From assembly GCA_963804245.1 (NCBI GenBank), contig CAWDPQ010000009.1:124001-188000 (forward strand): DNA of 64,000 nt, read 5' to 3'. The notes below the pieces were generated by a model. The model saw only the letters and a program-made list of their open reading frames with translations. It searched no databases and was not told the DNA's origin. The position numbers were made by a program, and so were the translations under genes. Positions 33,934 through 42,374 of the stretch are shown here, one piece after another. The stretch's first letter is position 1. Each line of letters starts with the position of its first letter. This DNA comes from CAWDPQ01 sp963804245 (GTDB taxonomy: Bacteria > Acidobacteriota > Vicinamibacteria > Vicinamibacterales > 2-12-FULL-66-21).

Positions 33934-35004
33934 GCCGTGGGCTGCAACAGCCGTTCGGCGGCTGCGAGTACTACGTCCGGTTGCAACGTCGTCAGGCACC
34001 GGAAATCGCCGGGTGCGCAGGTCCGCTGGTCGCACGGACGGCAGGTCAAACCGTCCACGCCAACCGACGCGGTCCGATATGCCGGGTCGCGCCACGGCGC
34101 GGAACGCGCCGGCAGCGTCGGTCCGAAGAGCGCCACCACTGGCGTGGCGGTGGTCGCAGCCACATGCAGCGGTCCGGTGTCCCCGCCTATGAACAGCCGG
34201 CTGCGGGCCACGAGCGCGCGCAGCTCCGCGAGATCGAAATCACCGTAGTCCACCACGGAACTGGCCTGCTGCGGGCCGAGCGCTTCGCGGGCGCTGCGGG
34301 CGATGCGATCGGCAGCGGACCGGTCTGAGGGACCGGAGCTCAACACCAGCCGACGCTCCGGTACGGCGGCGAGACCGGCAATGAGGCGGACGAAGGCCTC
34401 TTCCGGCCAACGCCGGAACGGGTTCCCCGCGCTCACGTGGACCACAATCAAATGGTGATTGGCGTCGACGCCGGCGGACGCGAGCCGTTCGGCGACTCGG
34501 CGTTCCGATCCGGAGTCCGGCGCCATTTCAACCGCGTCTGCGTACAGGGTCGGGTCCGTCGCCCGACCAGCCGTCGATTGCGTGCAGCAAGTCCCACTGG
34601 TTGACCACGGAGTGGCGCGGCCGGAGCTCGCGCGCGCGGCCGACCCTGCTGGTGTACATCCACGACCGGCCGGCGATTTCGTAGCCAATCCGCTGCGGCG
34701 CCCCCGTCGCCAGCGTCAACCATCCGCTTCGGGGGCCGCCGTGCATGTCAATCACGAGGTCGAACCGCCGCCGGTGCAGCCGCCACGCGAGCCGCGCATC
34801 GTCCGCGATACGCGACAGGCCGCGCGAGCGGGGAATGACGATGACCTCGTCGAGATGGGGATTGCCCGCGACCACTGCGGCCGATTCACGTTCGACGAGA
34901 TAGGCGAGCTGCGCATCAGGCATCGCGCGCTTCAGCGCACGGATTATCGGCGTCGTGAACACCACGTCGCCGATGAGCCGAAGCCGGATCAGCAGAATTT
35001 TCAT
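33930..35004 (-). CDS. ADP-heptose:LPS heptosyltransferase, GT9 (one frameshift)
   Basis: The N-terminal half starts MKILLIRLRLIGDVVFTTPI at 35004. The C-terminal half (HVSAGNPFRRWPEEAFVRLI and LFIGGDTGPLHVAATTATPV) is in another frame. The break is near 34560, where one extra base in a GC run explains it (length 1 modulo 3). GT9 enzymes add L-glycero-D-manno-heptose from ADP-heptose to the inner core of LPS. Conserved GGDTGPLH is intact. A heptad array lies directly in front of the start. The shift is probably a sequencing indel. Confidence 0.82.
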
Positions 35005-35008
35005 GTCG

Positions 35009-35053
35009 GCACGTGCGCAGCGTTGCACTTTGCACGGTGCACCGTGCACGTGC
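35009..35053. repeat. heptad array in front of the heptosyltransferase
   Basis: Units GTTGCAC, TTTGCAC, GGTGCAC, CGTGCAC (35022-35049) with degenerate neighbours on both sides. It fills the 54-nt gap between the Trm112-like gene and the heptosyltransferase start. The GTGCAC core makes the array partly self-complementary. Confidence 0.7.
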
Positions 35054-35058
35054 ACCGC

Positions 35059-35229
35059 TCACGGCTCCACCGTCGCCTCGTCCAACAGCATGACCGGTAT
35101 ATCGTCCTTTATGGGATATACACGCTTGCACTGGCCGCACTTGAGGGCTGTCCCGTTTTTCACGAGTTCGACCTTCGTCTTACAGTTCGGACAGGCAAGG
35201 ATCTCGAGCAATTCAGGATCGACAGGCAT
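35059..35229 (-). CDS. Trm112-family zinc-ribbon protein
   Basis: 56 residues beginning MPVDPELLEILACPNCKTKV. The four cysteines C13, C16, C31 and C34 form a zinc ribbon, and YPIKDDIPVMLLDEA is the family's C-terminal signature. Bacterial YcaR/Trm112-like proteins are small and often sit in lipid A or LPS gene clusters; their role is not settled. The eukaryotic relative activates methyltransferases. It is the first gene of the minus-strand LPS set here. Confidence 0.85.
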   Translation of the reverse strand: MPVDPELLEILACPNCKTKVELVKNGTALKCGQCKRVYPIKDDIPVMLLDEATVEP

Positions 35230-35289
35230 GCTGTTGCTCCGGAGGCGGAAGGGGCGTTGCGTCCCGCGACCGCAGACGTCATTATAGTC

Positions 35290-36714
35290 ATGAAGATGCG
35301 GCTCACGATGGGCTTGATCCTCACCGCCTGCCTGCTGGCCGCTCCGGCCGCTTCGGCACAGGAGTCTGCCACCGCCGAGCCGGCAGCGTCGGCCGGCTAT
35401 TTCTTCCTGCTCGGTCGTCATCTCGAAACCGAAGGCAAAGTGGAGGAGGCGATTGCCGCACACAAGCGGGCCATCGAACTGGAGCCCTCGTCTGCCGAGT
35501 TGAAGGCAGAGCTGGCGGCGTTGTATGCCCGTCAGGATCGCGCGCTCGACGCCGTCGAGACTGCCGAAGTGGCGTTGAAACACGACACGGACAACGCCGA
35601 AGCCAACCGGATCATCGGGTCGGTTTATGCCGCACTCAGCGAGCAGCGCACGCCGCTTCGTCCCGGCGATGACGTGTCCAAGTATCCGTCGCAGGCGATC
35701 GCGTCGCTGGAGAAAGCGGCGCGGGATGGCAGCGGCGACCTCGGGTTGAATCTGCTATTGGGTCGCCTCTACGTACAGACGAAGGCTTACGACAAGGCAA
35801 TCCCTCCGCTCCGGCGCGTCATCACCGATCAGCCGGCGTACTCGGAAGCAGCCTGGCTCCTCTCCACGGCACTGGAACACACCGATCAGTCCGAGGCGGC
35901 GATCGAAGTCTTGCTGGGTGCGCTGGAGTACAACCCGCGATTTCTCAGAGGCCAGCTGCGGGTCGCCGAGTTGGAGGAAAAGCTCGGTCGTTGGAGTGAC
36001 GCGGCGGAGGCTTACGAGCGTGCGGAAAAGCTCAACGCCCGCGCAACGGTCGATCTCACGCCGCGGCGTGCGGCGGCGCTCATCAACGCCGGCAAGGCGA
36101 CCGACGCCCTGGATTTGTTGAAAACCCGCGTCGCCGACGCGCAGCCGGACCTGGCGATTCTCTATCTCTATGCGGTGGCGCAGCGGCAGTCGAAAGACCT
36201 CGCCGGCGCCGAGGCCACCGCCAGGCGGCTTCGCGAGACCGCTCCAACCGACCCGCGAGGTCTCTATGTGCTGGCGCAGGTGCAGGAAGCCAAAGGCGAT
36301 GCTCAGGGTGCTGAGCGTTCGCTGCGTGAGCTTCTCGAGCGCGATCCACAGGATGCGACCGCACTCAATTTTCTCGGGTACATACTGGCGGACCGCGGCG
36401 AGCGCGTCGACGAGGCGCTCAGTCTCGTCCAGCGCGCCCTGAAAATCGAACCGGACAATCCGTCGTTTCTCGACAGTCTTGGTTGGGCTTACTTCCGACA
36501 GGGGAGATTGGATCTTGCCGACCGTCCCCTCACCGACGCGGCGGCGAAGTTGCCGACCAGCTCGGTCGTGCAGGACCACCTCGGCGATCTTCGGTTCAAG
36601 CAGGGACGCTACGCCGAGGCCACGGCCGCCTGGGAACAATCGCTGAAGGGCGATGGCGAATCGATCGATCGGGCACAGATCGAACGGAAGGTGCGAGATG
36701 CGAAGGGGAAATGA
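35290..36714 (+). CDS. periplasmic TPR-repeat protein
   Basis: 474 residues. A signal peptide (MGLILTACLLAAPAASA) is followed by at least nine TPR units, for example ETEGKVEEAIAAHKRAIELE, ALNFLGYILADRGERVDEAL and NPSFLDSLGWAYFRQGRLDL. These are helix-turn-helix scaffolds for protein-protein contacts; this protein should act in the periplasm or at the outer membrane. Its stop overlaps the start of the LolB-like lipoprotein gene (ATGATG), so the two are made together and may serve the same outer-membrane process. Confidence 0.82.
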   Translation: MKMRLTMGLILTACLLAAPAASAQESATAEPAASAGYFFLLGRHLETEGKVEEAIAAHKRAIELEPSSAELKAELAALYARQDRALDAVETAEVALKHDTDNAEANRIIGSVYAALSEQRTPLRPGDDVSKYPSQAIASLEKAARDGSGDLGLNLLLGRLYVQTKAYDKAIPPLRRVITDQPAYSEAAWLLSTALEHTDQSEAAIEVLLGALEYNPRFLRGQLRVAELEEKLGRWSDAAEAYERAEKLNARATVDLTPRRAAALINAGKATDALDLLKTRVADAQPDLAILYLYAVAQRQSKDLAGAEATARRLRETAPTDPRGLYVLAQVQEAKGDAQGAERSLRELLERDPQDATALNFLGYILADRGERVDEALSLVQRALKIEPDNPSFLDSLGWAYFRQGRLDLADRPLTDAAAKLPTSSVVQDHLGDLRFKQGRYAEATAAWEQSLKGDGESIDRAQIERKVRDAKGK

Positions 36715-37523
36715 TGATCGTTCGGCGTCTGGTGCCCGGCATTCTCTGCCTGCTCGTGACTTCCGCCTGCGCTGTTAAGTCCTTCACCCCACCGACCGGT
36801 TCCGGTACCTCGTTTCCTGAGTTCGCCGCCGCGTCCGACGAGGCAACCCGCGAGTGCCGCGGCGTCAAGACCATGAGCGTCACGCTCTCACTCTCCGGGC
36901 GCGCGGGTTCAACCCGTTTGCGCGGGAATGTGGATGCCGGGTTTTCCGCGCCTGGTGCCGTGCGGCTCGAGGGTCGGGCGCCGTTCGGACGCCCGGTTTT
37001 CATTCTGGTGGCGCAGGACGCCGCAAACGCCACCTTGCTGCTTCCGCGCGACGACCGCGTTCTGCGCGACACGCCGGCCGCCGCGATCGTCGAAGCGCTC
37101 GCCGGGGTATCGCTCGACCCGGATGAACTGCGGTCGGTGATTGCCGGCTGCGGCTTCGGTGCAGGCGCGCCTTCGGGCGGCCGGGGCTACGGCGCTGACA
37201 TGGCGGTTCTGGATCTTCCCGGGTCGGCACAGTATCTCCGGCGAGAGAACGGTCGCTGGCGCCTCATCGCCGCTACCCGCGGTCCGCTCACAATCGAGTA
37301 TCGTGACGTCGCGTCGTCGCGTCCGGCGACGGTGCGCATGACCGCGGCGTCCACGGCCACCGAGTCCGCGTCGGCGGATCTGACGATGAAACTGTCGGAT
37401 GTGAACATCAACGTGCCGCTCGAAGCAGACGTATTCAAGATCGACATTCCGCCAGGTGCCGATCCTCTGACGCTCGACGAGCTGCGCCGCGCCGGTCCGC
37501 TGGGCGCGGCGGCGCCGCGCTGA
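36711..37523 (+). CDS. LolB-like outer-membrane lipoprotein
   Basis: 270 residues. A lipoprotein signal ends in the lipobox LVTSAC (Cys20). The rest reads as a beta-rich lipid-binding fold with TMSVTLSLSGRAGSTRLRGN and PGAVRLEGRAPFGRPVFILV, like LolB or DUF4292 proteins that receive lipoproteins at the outer membrane. Its place between a TPR protein and ispE parallels the lolB-ispE-prs order seen in other Gram-negative bacteria and supports the call. Overall similarity is weak, so the exact role is inference. Confidence 0.6.
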   Translation: MMIVRRLVPGILCLLVTSACAVKSFTPPTGSGTSFPEFAAASDEATRECRGVKTMSVTLSLSGRAGSTRLRGNVDAGFSAPGAVRLEGRAPFGRPVFILVAQDAANATLLLPRDDRVLRDTPAAAIVEALAGVSLDPDELRSVIAGCGFGAGAPSGGRGYGADMAVLDLPGSAQYLRRENGRWRLIAATRGPLTIEYRDVASSRPATVRMTAASTATESASADLTMKLSDVNINVPLEADVFKIDIPPGADPLTLDELRRAGPLGAAAPR

Positions 37524-37533
37524 CACCTCGCTC

Positions 37534-38442
37534 GTGTTTGGACGACTCAGATACGTCGCGCGTGCTCACGCCAAGGTCAACCTCGACCTGCGGGTGCTCG
37601 GTACCCGTCCCGACGGCTACCACGAGCTGCGAACCGTGTTCCAGACCATCGAGCTGCACGACACCCTCGTCGGCAGTCCGAAGCGCGGACCCTTTTCGCT
37701 CAAGTGCAAGTCACCCGGTGTGCCGCTCGATGACAGCAACCTCGTCTGGCGAGCCGCCGCGGCGCTGTGGAAGGCGCTCGGCCGTCCCGACGAACCGCGC
37801 GACGCGATGGTGACGATTACCAAGGCGATTCCCATCGAAGCCGGTCTCGGTGGTGGAAGTGCGGATGCGGCGGCGGCGTTGCAGCTGTTCGCGCGCATGT
37901 GGGGCGGCGCGTCTCTCTCACTGCTCCGTGACGTTGCGGCCACCATGGGTGCCGATGTGCCGTTCTTTCTGTCAGGCGGCACCGCGCTCGGCCTTGGTCG
38001 TGGCGAGGAGATCTATCCGCTCGTCGACTTGCCGGTTCACTGGGTCGTCATCGTTCGGCCGCCGTATGGCGTGTCAACGGCCGAGGCGTACTCGTGGTAC
38101 GACGAAGATCGAGCGGCTGGCATGCGCGAGACTCGTGAGCTGCAGATCCTTCCCGTGCCCTGGCCAACGCGCGCCGCACAGATGATCAACGACCTCGAGC
38201 CGCCGGTCGTCCGCCGTCACCCGGAAATTGCCGGGCTCAGGACGACGCTGCGAGAAGCGGGCGCCGTCGCCGCGGCGATGTCCGGCAGCGGTTCTGCCGT
38301 ATTCGGATTGTTCCGGGGCCGTCCGGCCGCGGCACGGATCGTCGCCCGCCTCGCCCGCAGCGGCGCGCAGGCGATTCTCACGAAGACAATTACGCGCGGC
38401 GAGCACGAGCGGCGCAGCCGGGCGATCGCCCGGCGCGTTTGA
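37534..38442 (+). CDS. ispE: 4-diphosphocytidyl-2-C-methyl-D-erythritol kinase
   Basis: 302 residues, GHMP kinase family. It phosphorylates CDP-ME in the MEP pathway to isoprenoids. AHAKVNLDLRVLGTRPDGYH near the start, the ATP-binding IPIEAGLGGGSADAAAAL and the C-terminal AAAMSGSGSAVFGLF are the three GHMP motifs. It starts at GTG 37534. The stop codon overlaps the -35 element of a likely promoter for tRNA-Gln and prs. The fused ispDF gene of the same pathway is at 48.5 kb. Confidence 0.95.
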   Translation: MFGRLRYVARAHAKVNLDLRVLGTRPDGYHELRTVFQTIELHDTLVGSPKRGPFSLKCKSPGVPLDDSNLVWRAAAALWKALGRPDEPRDAMVTITKAIPIEAGLGGGSADAAAALQLFARMWGGASLSLLRDVAATMGADVPFFLSGGTALGLGRGEEIYPLVDLPVHWVVIVRPPYGVSTAEAYSWYDEDRAAGMRETRELQILPVPWPTRAAQMINDLEPPVVRRHPEIAGLRTTLREAGAVAAAMSGSGSAVFGLFRGRPAAARIVARLARSGAQAILTKTITRGEHERRSRAIARRV

Positions 38443-38466
38443 CCGTTCGCGTAGGCACCGTATACA
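38439..38466 (+). promoter_or_regulatory. sigma-70-type promoter for tRNA-Gln and prs
   Basis: TTGACC (38439-38444), a 16-nt spacer and TATACA (38461-38466). The -35 box includes the ispE stop. Transcription would start near 38473, about 80 nt before the tRNA. Confidence 0.5.
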
Positions 38467-38554
38467 CTTAACGTTTTGCGCACGTGCCCGCGGGCCGCGC
38501 CGTCGGGTTCGGCGAGCAGGCAGCCGCCGCCTTCGCCGCGGATGGGGCGAATGA

Positions 38555-38629
38555 TGGGGCGTGGCCAAGCGGTAAGGCGCGGGACTTTGGATCCCGTATT
38601 CGAAGGTTCGAATCCTTCCGCCCCAACCA
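38555..38629 (+). tRNA. tRNA-Gln (anticodon UUG)
   Basis: A full cloverleaf. The acceptor TGGGGCG pairs with CGCCCCA, the anticodon loop is CTTTGGA with TTG at its centre, and the T-arm carries GGTTCGAATCC. The CCA end is encoded. The prs start codon follows only 4 nt later, so the tRNA must be cut from a common transcript. The order ispE, tRNA-Gln, prs, rplY, pth is widely seen in bacteria. Confidence 0.95.
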
Positions 38630-38633
38630 CACT

Positions 38634-39581
38634 ATGAGTCGTGGGCAGCTGAAGCTGTTTTCCGGTAGCGCGCATCGTGCCCTGGCGGGCGAGATTGCGG
38701 AATTTCTCGGCGTGAATGTCGGGCAAGCCCGCCTGCAGCGCTTTCCGGATACAGAGTGCTCTTTTCAGATCGACGAGAACATCCGCGGCACGGATGTGTT
38801 CGTCGTGCAGCCGACGTGCTCGGACGTCGATCGCAACTTGATCGAGCTCTGCGTGATGATCGACGCGTTCCGCCGATCGTCGGCATCGCGGATCACGGCG
38901 GTCGTTCCGTACTACGGCTACGCGCGTCAGGACCGGAAGGACAAGCCGCGTGTACCGATTTCGGCAAAGCTCGTGGCCAACCTGCTCAGCGCGGCGGGTG
39001 CCAACCGCGTGCTGACGATGGATCTGCACAAGGCGCAGATCCAGGGGTTCTTTGATATTCCTGTGGACCACCTGTTTGCGGCGCCGGTCATCATCGATTA
39101 CTGCGATCGGTTGGCGATTCCGGATCTCACGATCGTGTCGCCCGACGCCGGGGGTGCCGAGCGCGCCCGTGCCTATGCCAAACGGCTCGACGCCGAACTG
39201 GCGATCATCGACAAGCGGCGCAGCGACGATGGGTCGGCGGAAGTGATGAACGTCATCGGCGATGTCAGCGGCCGGACCTGCATCATCCAGGACGACATCA
39301 TCGACACGGCCGGGACGATCGTGAAGGCAGCGGTGGCGTTGAAGGGAGAAGGGGCCGAGCGAGTGTTCGCGTGCGCGGTGCACGGCGTGCTCTCGGGTCC
39401 GGCGATCGAGCGGCTCGAGGCGGCGCCAATCGAGCAGGTGATTATCACCAACACGATCCCGCTCAATTCGGAGAAGGCGCGCTGCTGCAAGAAGATCAAG
39501 CAGTTATCGGTGGCGCGGCTGCTCGGACAGGCGATTCGGAGTATTCACGAGGAGACATCGGTCTCTTCGTTATTTGTGTAG
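38634..39581 (+). CDS. prs: ribose-phosphate pyrophosphokinase
   Basis: 315 residues. It makes PRPP from ribose 5-phosphate and ATP for nucleotide, His and Trp synthesis. Visible features are GQLKLFSGSAHRALAGEIAE at the start, the flexible loop PYYGYARQDRKDKPR, VSPDAGGAERARAYA and the PRPP-binding DDIIDTAGTI. The ATG lies 4 nt after the CCA of tRNA-Gln and has no visible Shine-Dalgarno sequence, which is unusual for such an important gene. The gap to rplY is entirely an inverted heptad array. Confidence 0.96.
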   Translation: MSRGQLKLFSGSAHRALAGEIAEFLGVNVGQARLQRFPDTECSFQIDENIRGTDVFVVQPTCSDVDRNLIELCVMIDAFRRSSASRITAVVPYYGYARQDRKDKPRVPISAKLVANLLSAAGANRVLTMDLHKAQIQGFFDIPVDHLFAAPVIIDYCDRLAIPDLTIVSPDAGGAERARAYAKRLDAELAIIDKRRSDDGSAEVMNVIGDVSGRTCIIQDDIIDTAGTIVKAAVALKGEGAERVFACAVHGVLSGPAIERLEAAPIEQVIITNTIPLNSEKARCCKKIKQLSVARLLGQAIRSIHEETSVSSLFV

Positions 39582-39658
39582 CTTCCAGCCGCCAGCTGCC
39601 AGCCTCCAGCTCGTTGCTGGAGTTGGAAGCTGGGAGCTGGAAGCTGGAAGCTGGAAGC
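39582..39658. repeat. inverted heptad arrays filling the prs-rplY gap
   Basis: The left arm has four units (TTCCAGC, CGCCAGC, TGCCAGC, CTCCAGC). A few nucleotides later the right arm has six units (TGGAGT-type, TGGAAGC, TGGGAGC, then TGGAAGC three times). The arms are complementary and could form a long hairpin with a short loop. It ends 4 nt before the rplY ATG, so that gene also lacks a normal ribosome site. Confidence 0.88.
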
Positions 39659-39662
39659 TGAT

Positions 39663-40337
39663 ATGGATGCAACACTAGCGGCGGAGACACGGGAAGGTCG
39701 CGGCAAGAACGAGGCGCGTCGGCTGCGCGCGAAGGGACGGATTCCCGCCGTGGTCTACGGCGCGGAAAAAGGGAAGGCAATCGAGATTGCCGTGGATCCC
39801 AAGGTGCTCCTCCGGATCCTCCACTCGGAGTCCGGCGTGAACACGCTCATCGGCTTGCAGCTGAATGGCGGCGACACGCGCGTCCTCGTCAAGGAGTACC
39901 AGCTCGATCCGATCGACCACAAACTGCTGCACGTCGACTTCTACCAGGTGGCGATGGATCGGGCGCTCACCGTTACCGTACCCATCGTGCTCAAGGGCGA
40001 GGCCAAGGGCGTCAAGCAGCAAGGCGGCATCGTCGACTTCGTGACGCGCGAGATCGAAATCGAGGTGTTGCCCGGCGACATCCCCGAGAACATCACGGTG
40101 GATGTGAGCGAGCTGATGATGCACGAGGGCGTGCGCGTCCGCGACCTGCGCACGGACGACGCGAAGTGGATCGCGATCAGCGAACCCGACACCATGATCG
40201 TGCACGTTGTGCCGCCGAAGGCGGAGGAGCCGGAGCCGACTGCTGAGGGTGCGGCGGTGGCTGCAGCCACGCCGGCGACACCGGCCGAGCCCGAAGTGAT
40301 CAAGAAGGGTAAGGTCGACAAGGAAGAAGAGAAGTAG
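39663..40337 (+). CDS. rplY: 50S ribosomal protein L25 (general stress protein Ctc form)
   Basis: 224 residues: an L25 domain that binds 5S rRNA (ETREGRGKNEARRLRAKGRI, then PAVVYGAEKG) plus the longer TL5/CTC C-terminal domain (GVKQQGGIVDFVTREIEIEV). An acidic and Ala/Pro-rich tail ends in KGKVDKEEEK. The TAG stop is part of the GTAG foot of a REP-like hairpin. Start ATG 39663 follows the heptad array. Confidence 0.94.
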   Translation: MDATLAAETREGRGKNEARRLRAKGRIPAVVYGAEKGKAIEIAVDPKVLLRILHSESGVNTLIGLQLNGGDTRVLVKEYQLDPIDHKLLHVDFYQVAMDRALTVTVPIVLKGEAKGVKQQGGIVDFVTREIEIEVLPGDIPENITVDVSELMMHEGVRVRDLRTDDAKWIAISEPDTMIVHVVPPKAEEPEPTAEGAAVAAATPATPAEPEVIKKGKVDKEEEK

Positions 40338-40357
40338 GCCCGGCCTTTAGGCCGGTC
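40334..40357. repeat. REP-like hairpin after rplY
   Basis: GTAG followed by the stem GCCCGGCC, a TTTA loop and GGCCGGTC. It is a single copy of the GTAG-foot family, in the 30-nt gap before pth, and it supplies the rplY stop codon. Confidence 0.7.
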
Positions 40358-40367
40358 GTGCAGACGA

Positions 40368-41048
40368 GTGAAGCTTGTTGTTGGTCTCGGCAACCCCGGG
40401 CGTCGTTACGCCGGTACTCGGCACAACGTCGGCTTCGAGATTGCCGATGCGATAGCCGCCAATCATCGCGTCGAGTGGCAAGTCGCCCCTCGGGGTATCG
40501 AGGCGTTGACGGGCAAGTGGCGAGAGGCGGGCGTCATCGTCGCCAAGCCGCTGACGTCCATGAACGCCAGCGGCCCGGCCGTAGTGGCGCTGTTGCAATT
40601 CTTCAAGATTGAGCTGGCCGACCTCCTGGTGGTGGTCGACGATATCAATCTGGAACTGGGTCGGTTGCGGGCGCGGGCATCGGGATCGGCGGGGGGCCAC
40701 AATGGTCTGAAGTCGATAATCGAAGCGCTCGCGACAACCGACTTCGCCCGCGTCCGAGTAGGAGTCGGCCGCGGCGACGCGAGGCGCGATCTCGCGGATC
40801 ACGTGTTGGCGAAATTCGAGTCGCCCGAGCGGGCGGCGGTCGCTGACGCCATCGGTCGGGCCGCGGAAGCGGCCGAGCTGTTCATCACGGAGGGCATCGG
40901 CCCGGTGATGAACAGGTTCAATCGGAAGGAAGACAAGAAGGAAGAAGAGACGGAGACGAAAACGGGGAATAGAACAATCTATTGCTCCTTGCTACGTGAC
41001 GCGGAGCTGAAGCTCCGCGCTACGGGTACCCGTAGGGCGCGGCTTTAG
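40368..41048 (+). CDS. pth: peptidyl-tRNA hydrolase
   Basis: 226 residues. It frees tRNA from peptidyl-tRNA dropped off the ribosome. KLVVGLGNPGRRYAGTRHNV with the catalytic His, TSMNASGPAVVALLQFF, and SGSAGGHNGLKSIIEAL are the family motifs. The GTG start fits the family N-terminus. The normal protein ends near FNRKEDKK; the last 25 or so residues (SLLRDAELKLRATGTRRARL) come from reading into the REP-like pair, whose TTTAG loop gives the stop. Confidence 0.94.
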   Translation: MKLVVGLGNPGRRYAGTRHNVGFEIADAIAANHRVEWQVAPRGIEALTGKWREAGVIVAKPLTSMNASGPAVVALLQFFKIELADLLVVVDDINLELGRLRARASGSAGGHNGLKSIIEALATTDFARVRVGVGRGDARRDLADHVLAKFESPERAAVADAIGRAAEAAELFITEGIGPVMNRFNRKEDKKEEETETKTGNRTIYCSLLRDAELKLRATGTRRARL

Positions 41049-41055
41049 CCGCGCC
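41001..41055. repeat. REP-like inverted pair between pth and rpsF
   Basis: GCGGAGC-TGAA-GCTCCGC is followed by CTAC, a GGGTACCC spacer, then GTAG and GGCGCGGC-TTTA-GCCGCGCC. The CTAC and GTAG feet face each other, so the two hairpins are one family in opposite orientations. Confidence 0.85.
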
Positions 41056-41089
41056 AGTAGACGTAGCCATCCAGTCCATAAGGAGACAC

Positions 41090-41542
41090 ATGAGCACGAA
41101 CAGACAATACGAGCTCGTCTACATCGTCACCCCTGAAGCCTCCGACCAGGAGGTTGCCGATCTCCACACGCAGATCGAGCAGATCGTTCAGCGCTTCAAC
41201 GGCACGTTCGACAAGACGGAAAATTGGGGCCGCCGCAAGCTGGCTTACGAGATTGGCCACCACCGCGAGGGGACCTACGTCGTTGAAACCATCACCGGCT
41301 CTGGCGAGCTGATGAAGGAGATCGACCGCCGGATGCGCGTGATCGATCAAATCATCCGTCACCTCGTCGTTCGCGTCGACGAAGAGCTGCGGGTGGCGGA
41401 GCGCACGCGAAGCGCACGCAAGGCGATGCAGGCACGGCGCCGCGTGGCGCGCGGGCTGCCGCCCGAGCCGCAGCCTGGCGAGGGACGCGGCGATGCCATG
41501 GATCTGGATGATGACCGGGAAGGTGCGGAGGTCCAGCGATGA
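41090..41542 (+). CDS. rpsF: 30S ribosomal protein S6
   Basis: 150 residues, longer than the usual 95-135 because of a charged C-terminal tail (PEPQPGEGRGDAMDLDDDRE). QYELVYIVTPEASDQEVADL and WGRRKLAYEIGHHREGTYVV are family segments. S6 pairs with S18 in the 30S platform. AGGAG lies before the ATG. The stop overlaps the rpsR start (ATGA). The order rpsF, rpsR, rplI, dnaB is standard. Confidence 0.96.
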   Translation: MSTNRQYELVYIVTPEASDQEVADLHTQIEQIVQRFNGTFDKTENWGRRKLAYEIGHHREGTYVVETITGSGELMKEIDRRMRVIDQIIRHLVVRVDEELRVAERTRSARKAMQARRRVARGLPPEPQPGEGRGDAMDLDDDREGAEVQR

Positions 41543-41832
41543 GAGAAGAAAGAGGAGGCCGCGGCGGGCGAGGTGGCGACAAGGACAAGGGAAAGGGAGA
41601 AGGCCGTCCGCGAGGCGGGTTCTTCCGGCGCCGCCGCGTGTGCAAGTTCTGCGCGGAGAAAATCGACTACATCAACTACAAGGACGTTCGCATCCTGGCG
41701 CCCTTCCTGCCCGAGCGCGGGAAGATTCAGCCGCGGCGCATTTCCGGAACCTGCGCCAAGCACCAGCGCAAGCTGCAGACGGCGATCAAGAGGGCACGGC
41801 AGCTGGCATTGATTCCGTATGTAACAGATTGA
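41539..41832 (+). CDS. rpsR: 30S ribosomal protein S18
   Basis: 97 residues. The basic, Gly-rich N-terminal extension (REERGGRGGRGGDKDKGKGE) is longer than in E. coli. The core reads VCKFCAEKIDYINYKDVRIL, FLPERGKIQPRRISGTCAKH and QRKLQTAIKRARQLALIPY. S18 binds 16S rRNA with S6. Two cysteines in CKFC and one in GTCAKH resemble the zinc-binding form. It is coupled to rpsF by ATGA overlap. Confidence 0.96.
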   Translation: MREERGGRGGRGGDKDKGKGEGRPRGGFFRRRRVCKFCAEKIDYINYKDVRILAPFLPERGKIQPRRISGTCAKHQRKLQTAIKRARQLALIPYVTD

Positions 41833-41898
41833 CGATCTGAGCCTTCGGCTTGCACGACTCGTGCTGTAGCCGTTTGGCGCGTTCATAAGGACGAAAAC

Positions 41899-42348
41899 AT
41901 GGAAGTAATTCTTAGAGAACACGTCGACAATCTGGGCCGGCGCGGCGACGTCGTCAAAGTGGCCGAAGGCTACGCGCGCAACTACCTGTTGCCGCGGAAA
42001 CTGGCCCTCGCCGTCACCGAAGCCAACAAGCGGCAGATCGACCGCGAGAAGAAGGTCGCCGAAGTAAAAGACGCCGAAGAGAAGCAGCAGGCGGACGCCC
42101 TGGCAGCGCGGATCGCGGAAACGGAAGTGGAGATCGCGCGGCGCGTGGGCGAAAACGACACGCTGTACGGCTCGGTCACCTCCGCCGATATCGCGCACGC
42201 GCTCGAAGGCAAGGGCTTCACCGTTGAAAAGCGCCGGATAACCTTGGCCGATCCCTTGAAGTCGCTCGGCGAGTTCACGGTGCCGATCAAAATCCACCGC
42301 GACGTCACGGCGCAGGTGAAAGTCAAGGTGATCGCCGACAAGAAGTAA
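41899..42348 (+). CDS. rplI: 50S ribosomal protein L9
   Basis: 149 residues of a two-domain protein joined by a long helix. MEVILREHVDNLGRRGDVVK and VAEGYARNYLLPRKLA form the N-terminal rRNA-binding domain, the helix is near EKKVAEVKDAEEKQQADALA, and FTVPIKIHRDVTAQVKVKVI closes the protein. Length is normal. A strong terminator follows within 30 nt. Confidence 0.96.
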   Translation: MEVILREHVDNLGRRGDVVKVAEGYARNYLLPRKLALAVTEANKRQIDREKKVAEVKDAEEKQQADALAARIAETEVEIARRVGENDTLYGSVTSADIAHALEGKGFTVEKRRITLADPLKSLGEFTVPIKIHRDVTAQVKVKVIADKK

Positions 42349-42374
42349 ATCGAAAATAGGGCAGTCGATCAACG

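Noticed and set aside
34459..35289. Upstream extension of the TPR protein frame
   Set aside because: It runs antisense through the heptosyltransferase and Trm112-like gene; the signal peptide begins at 35290.
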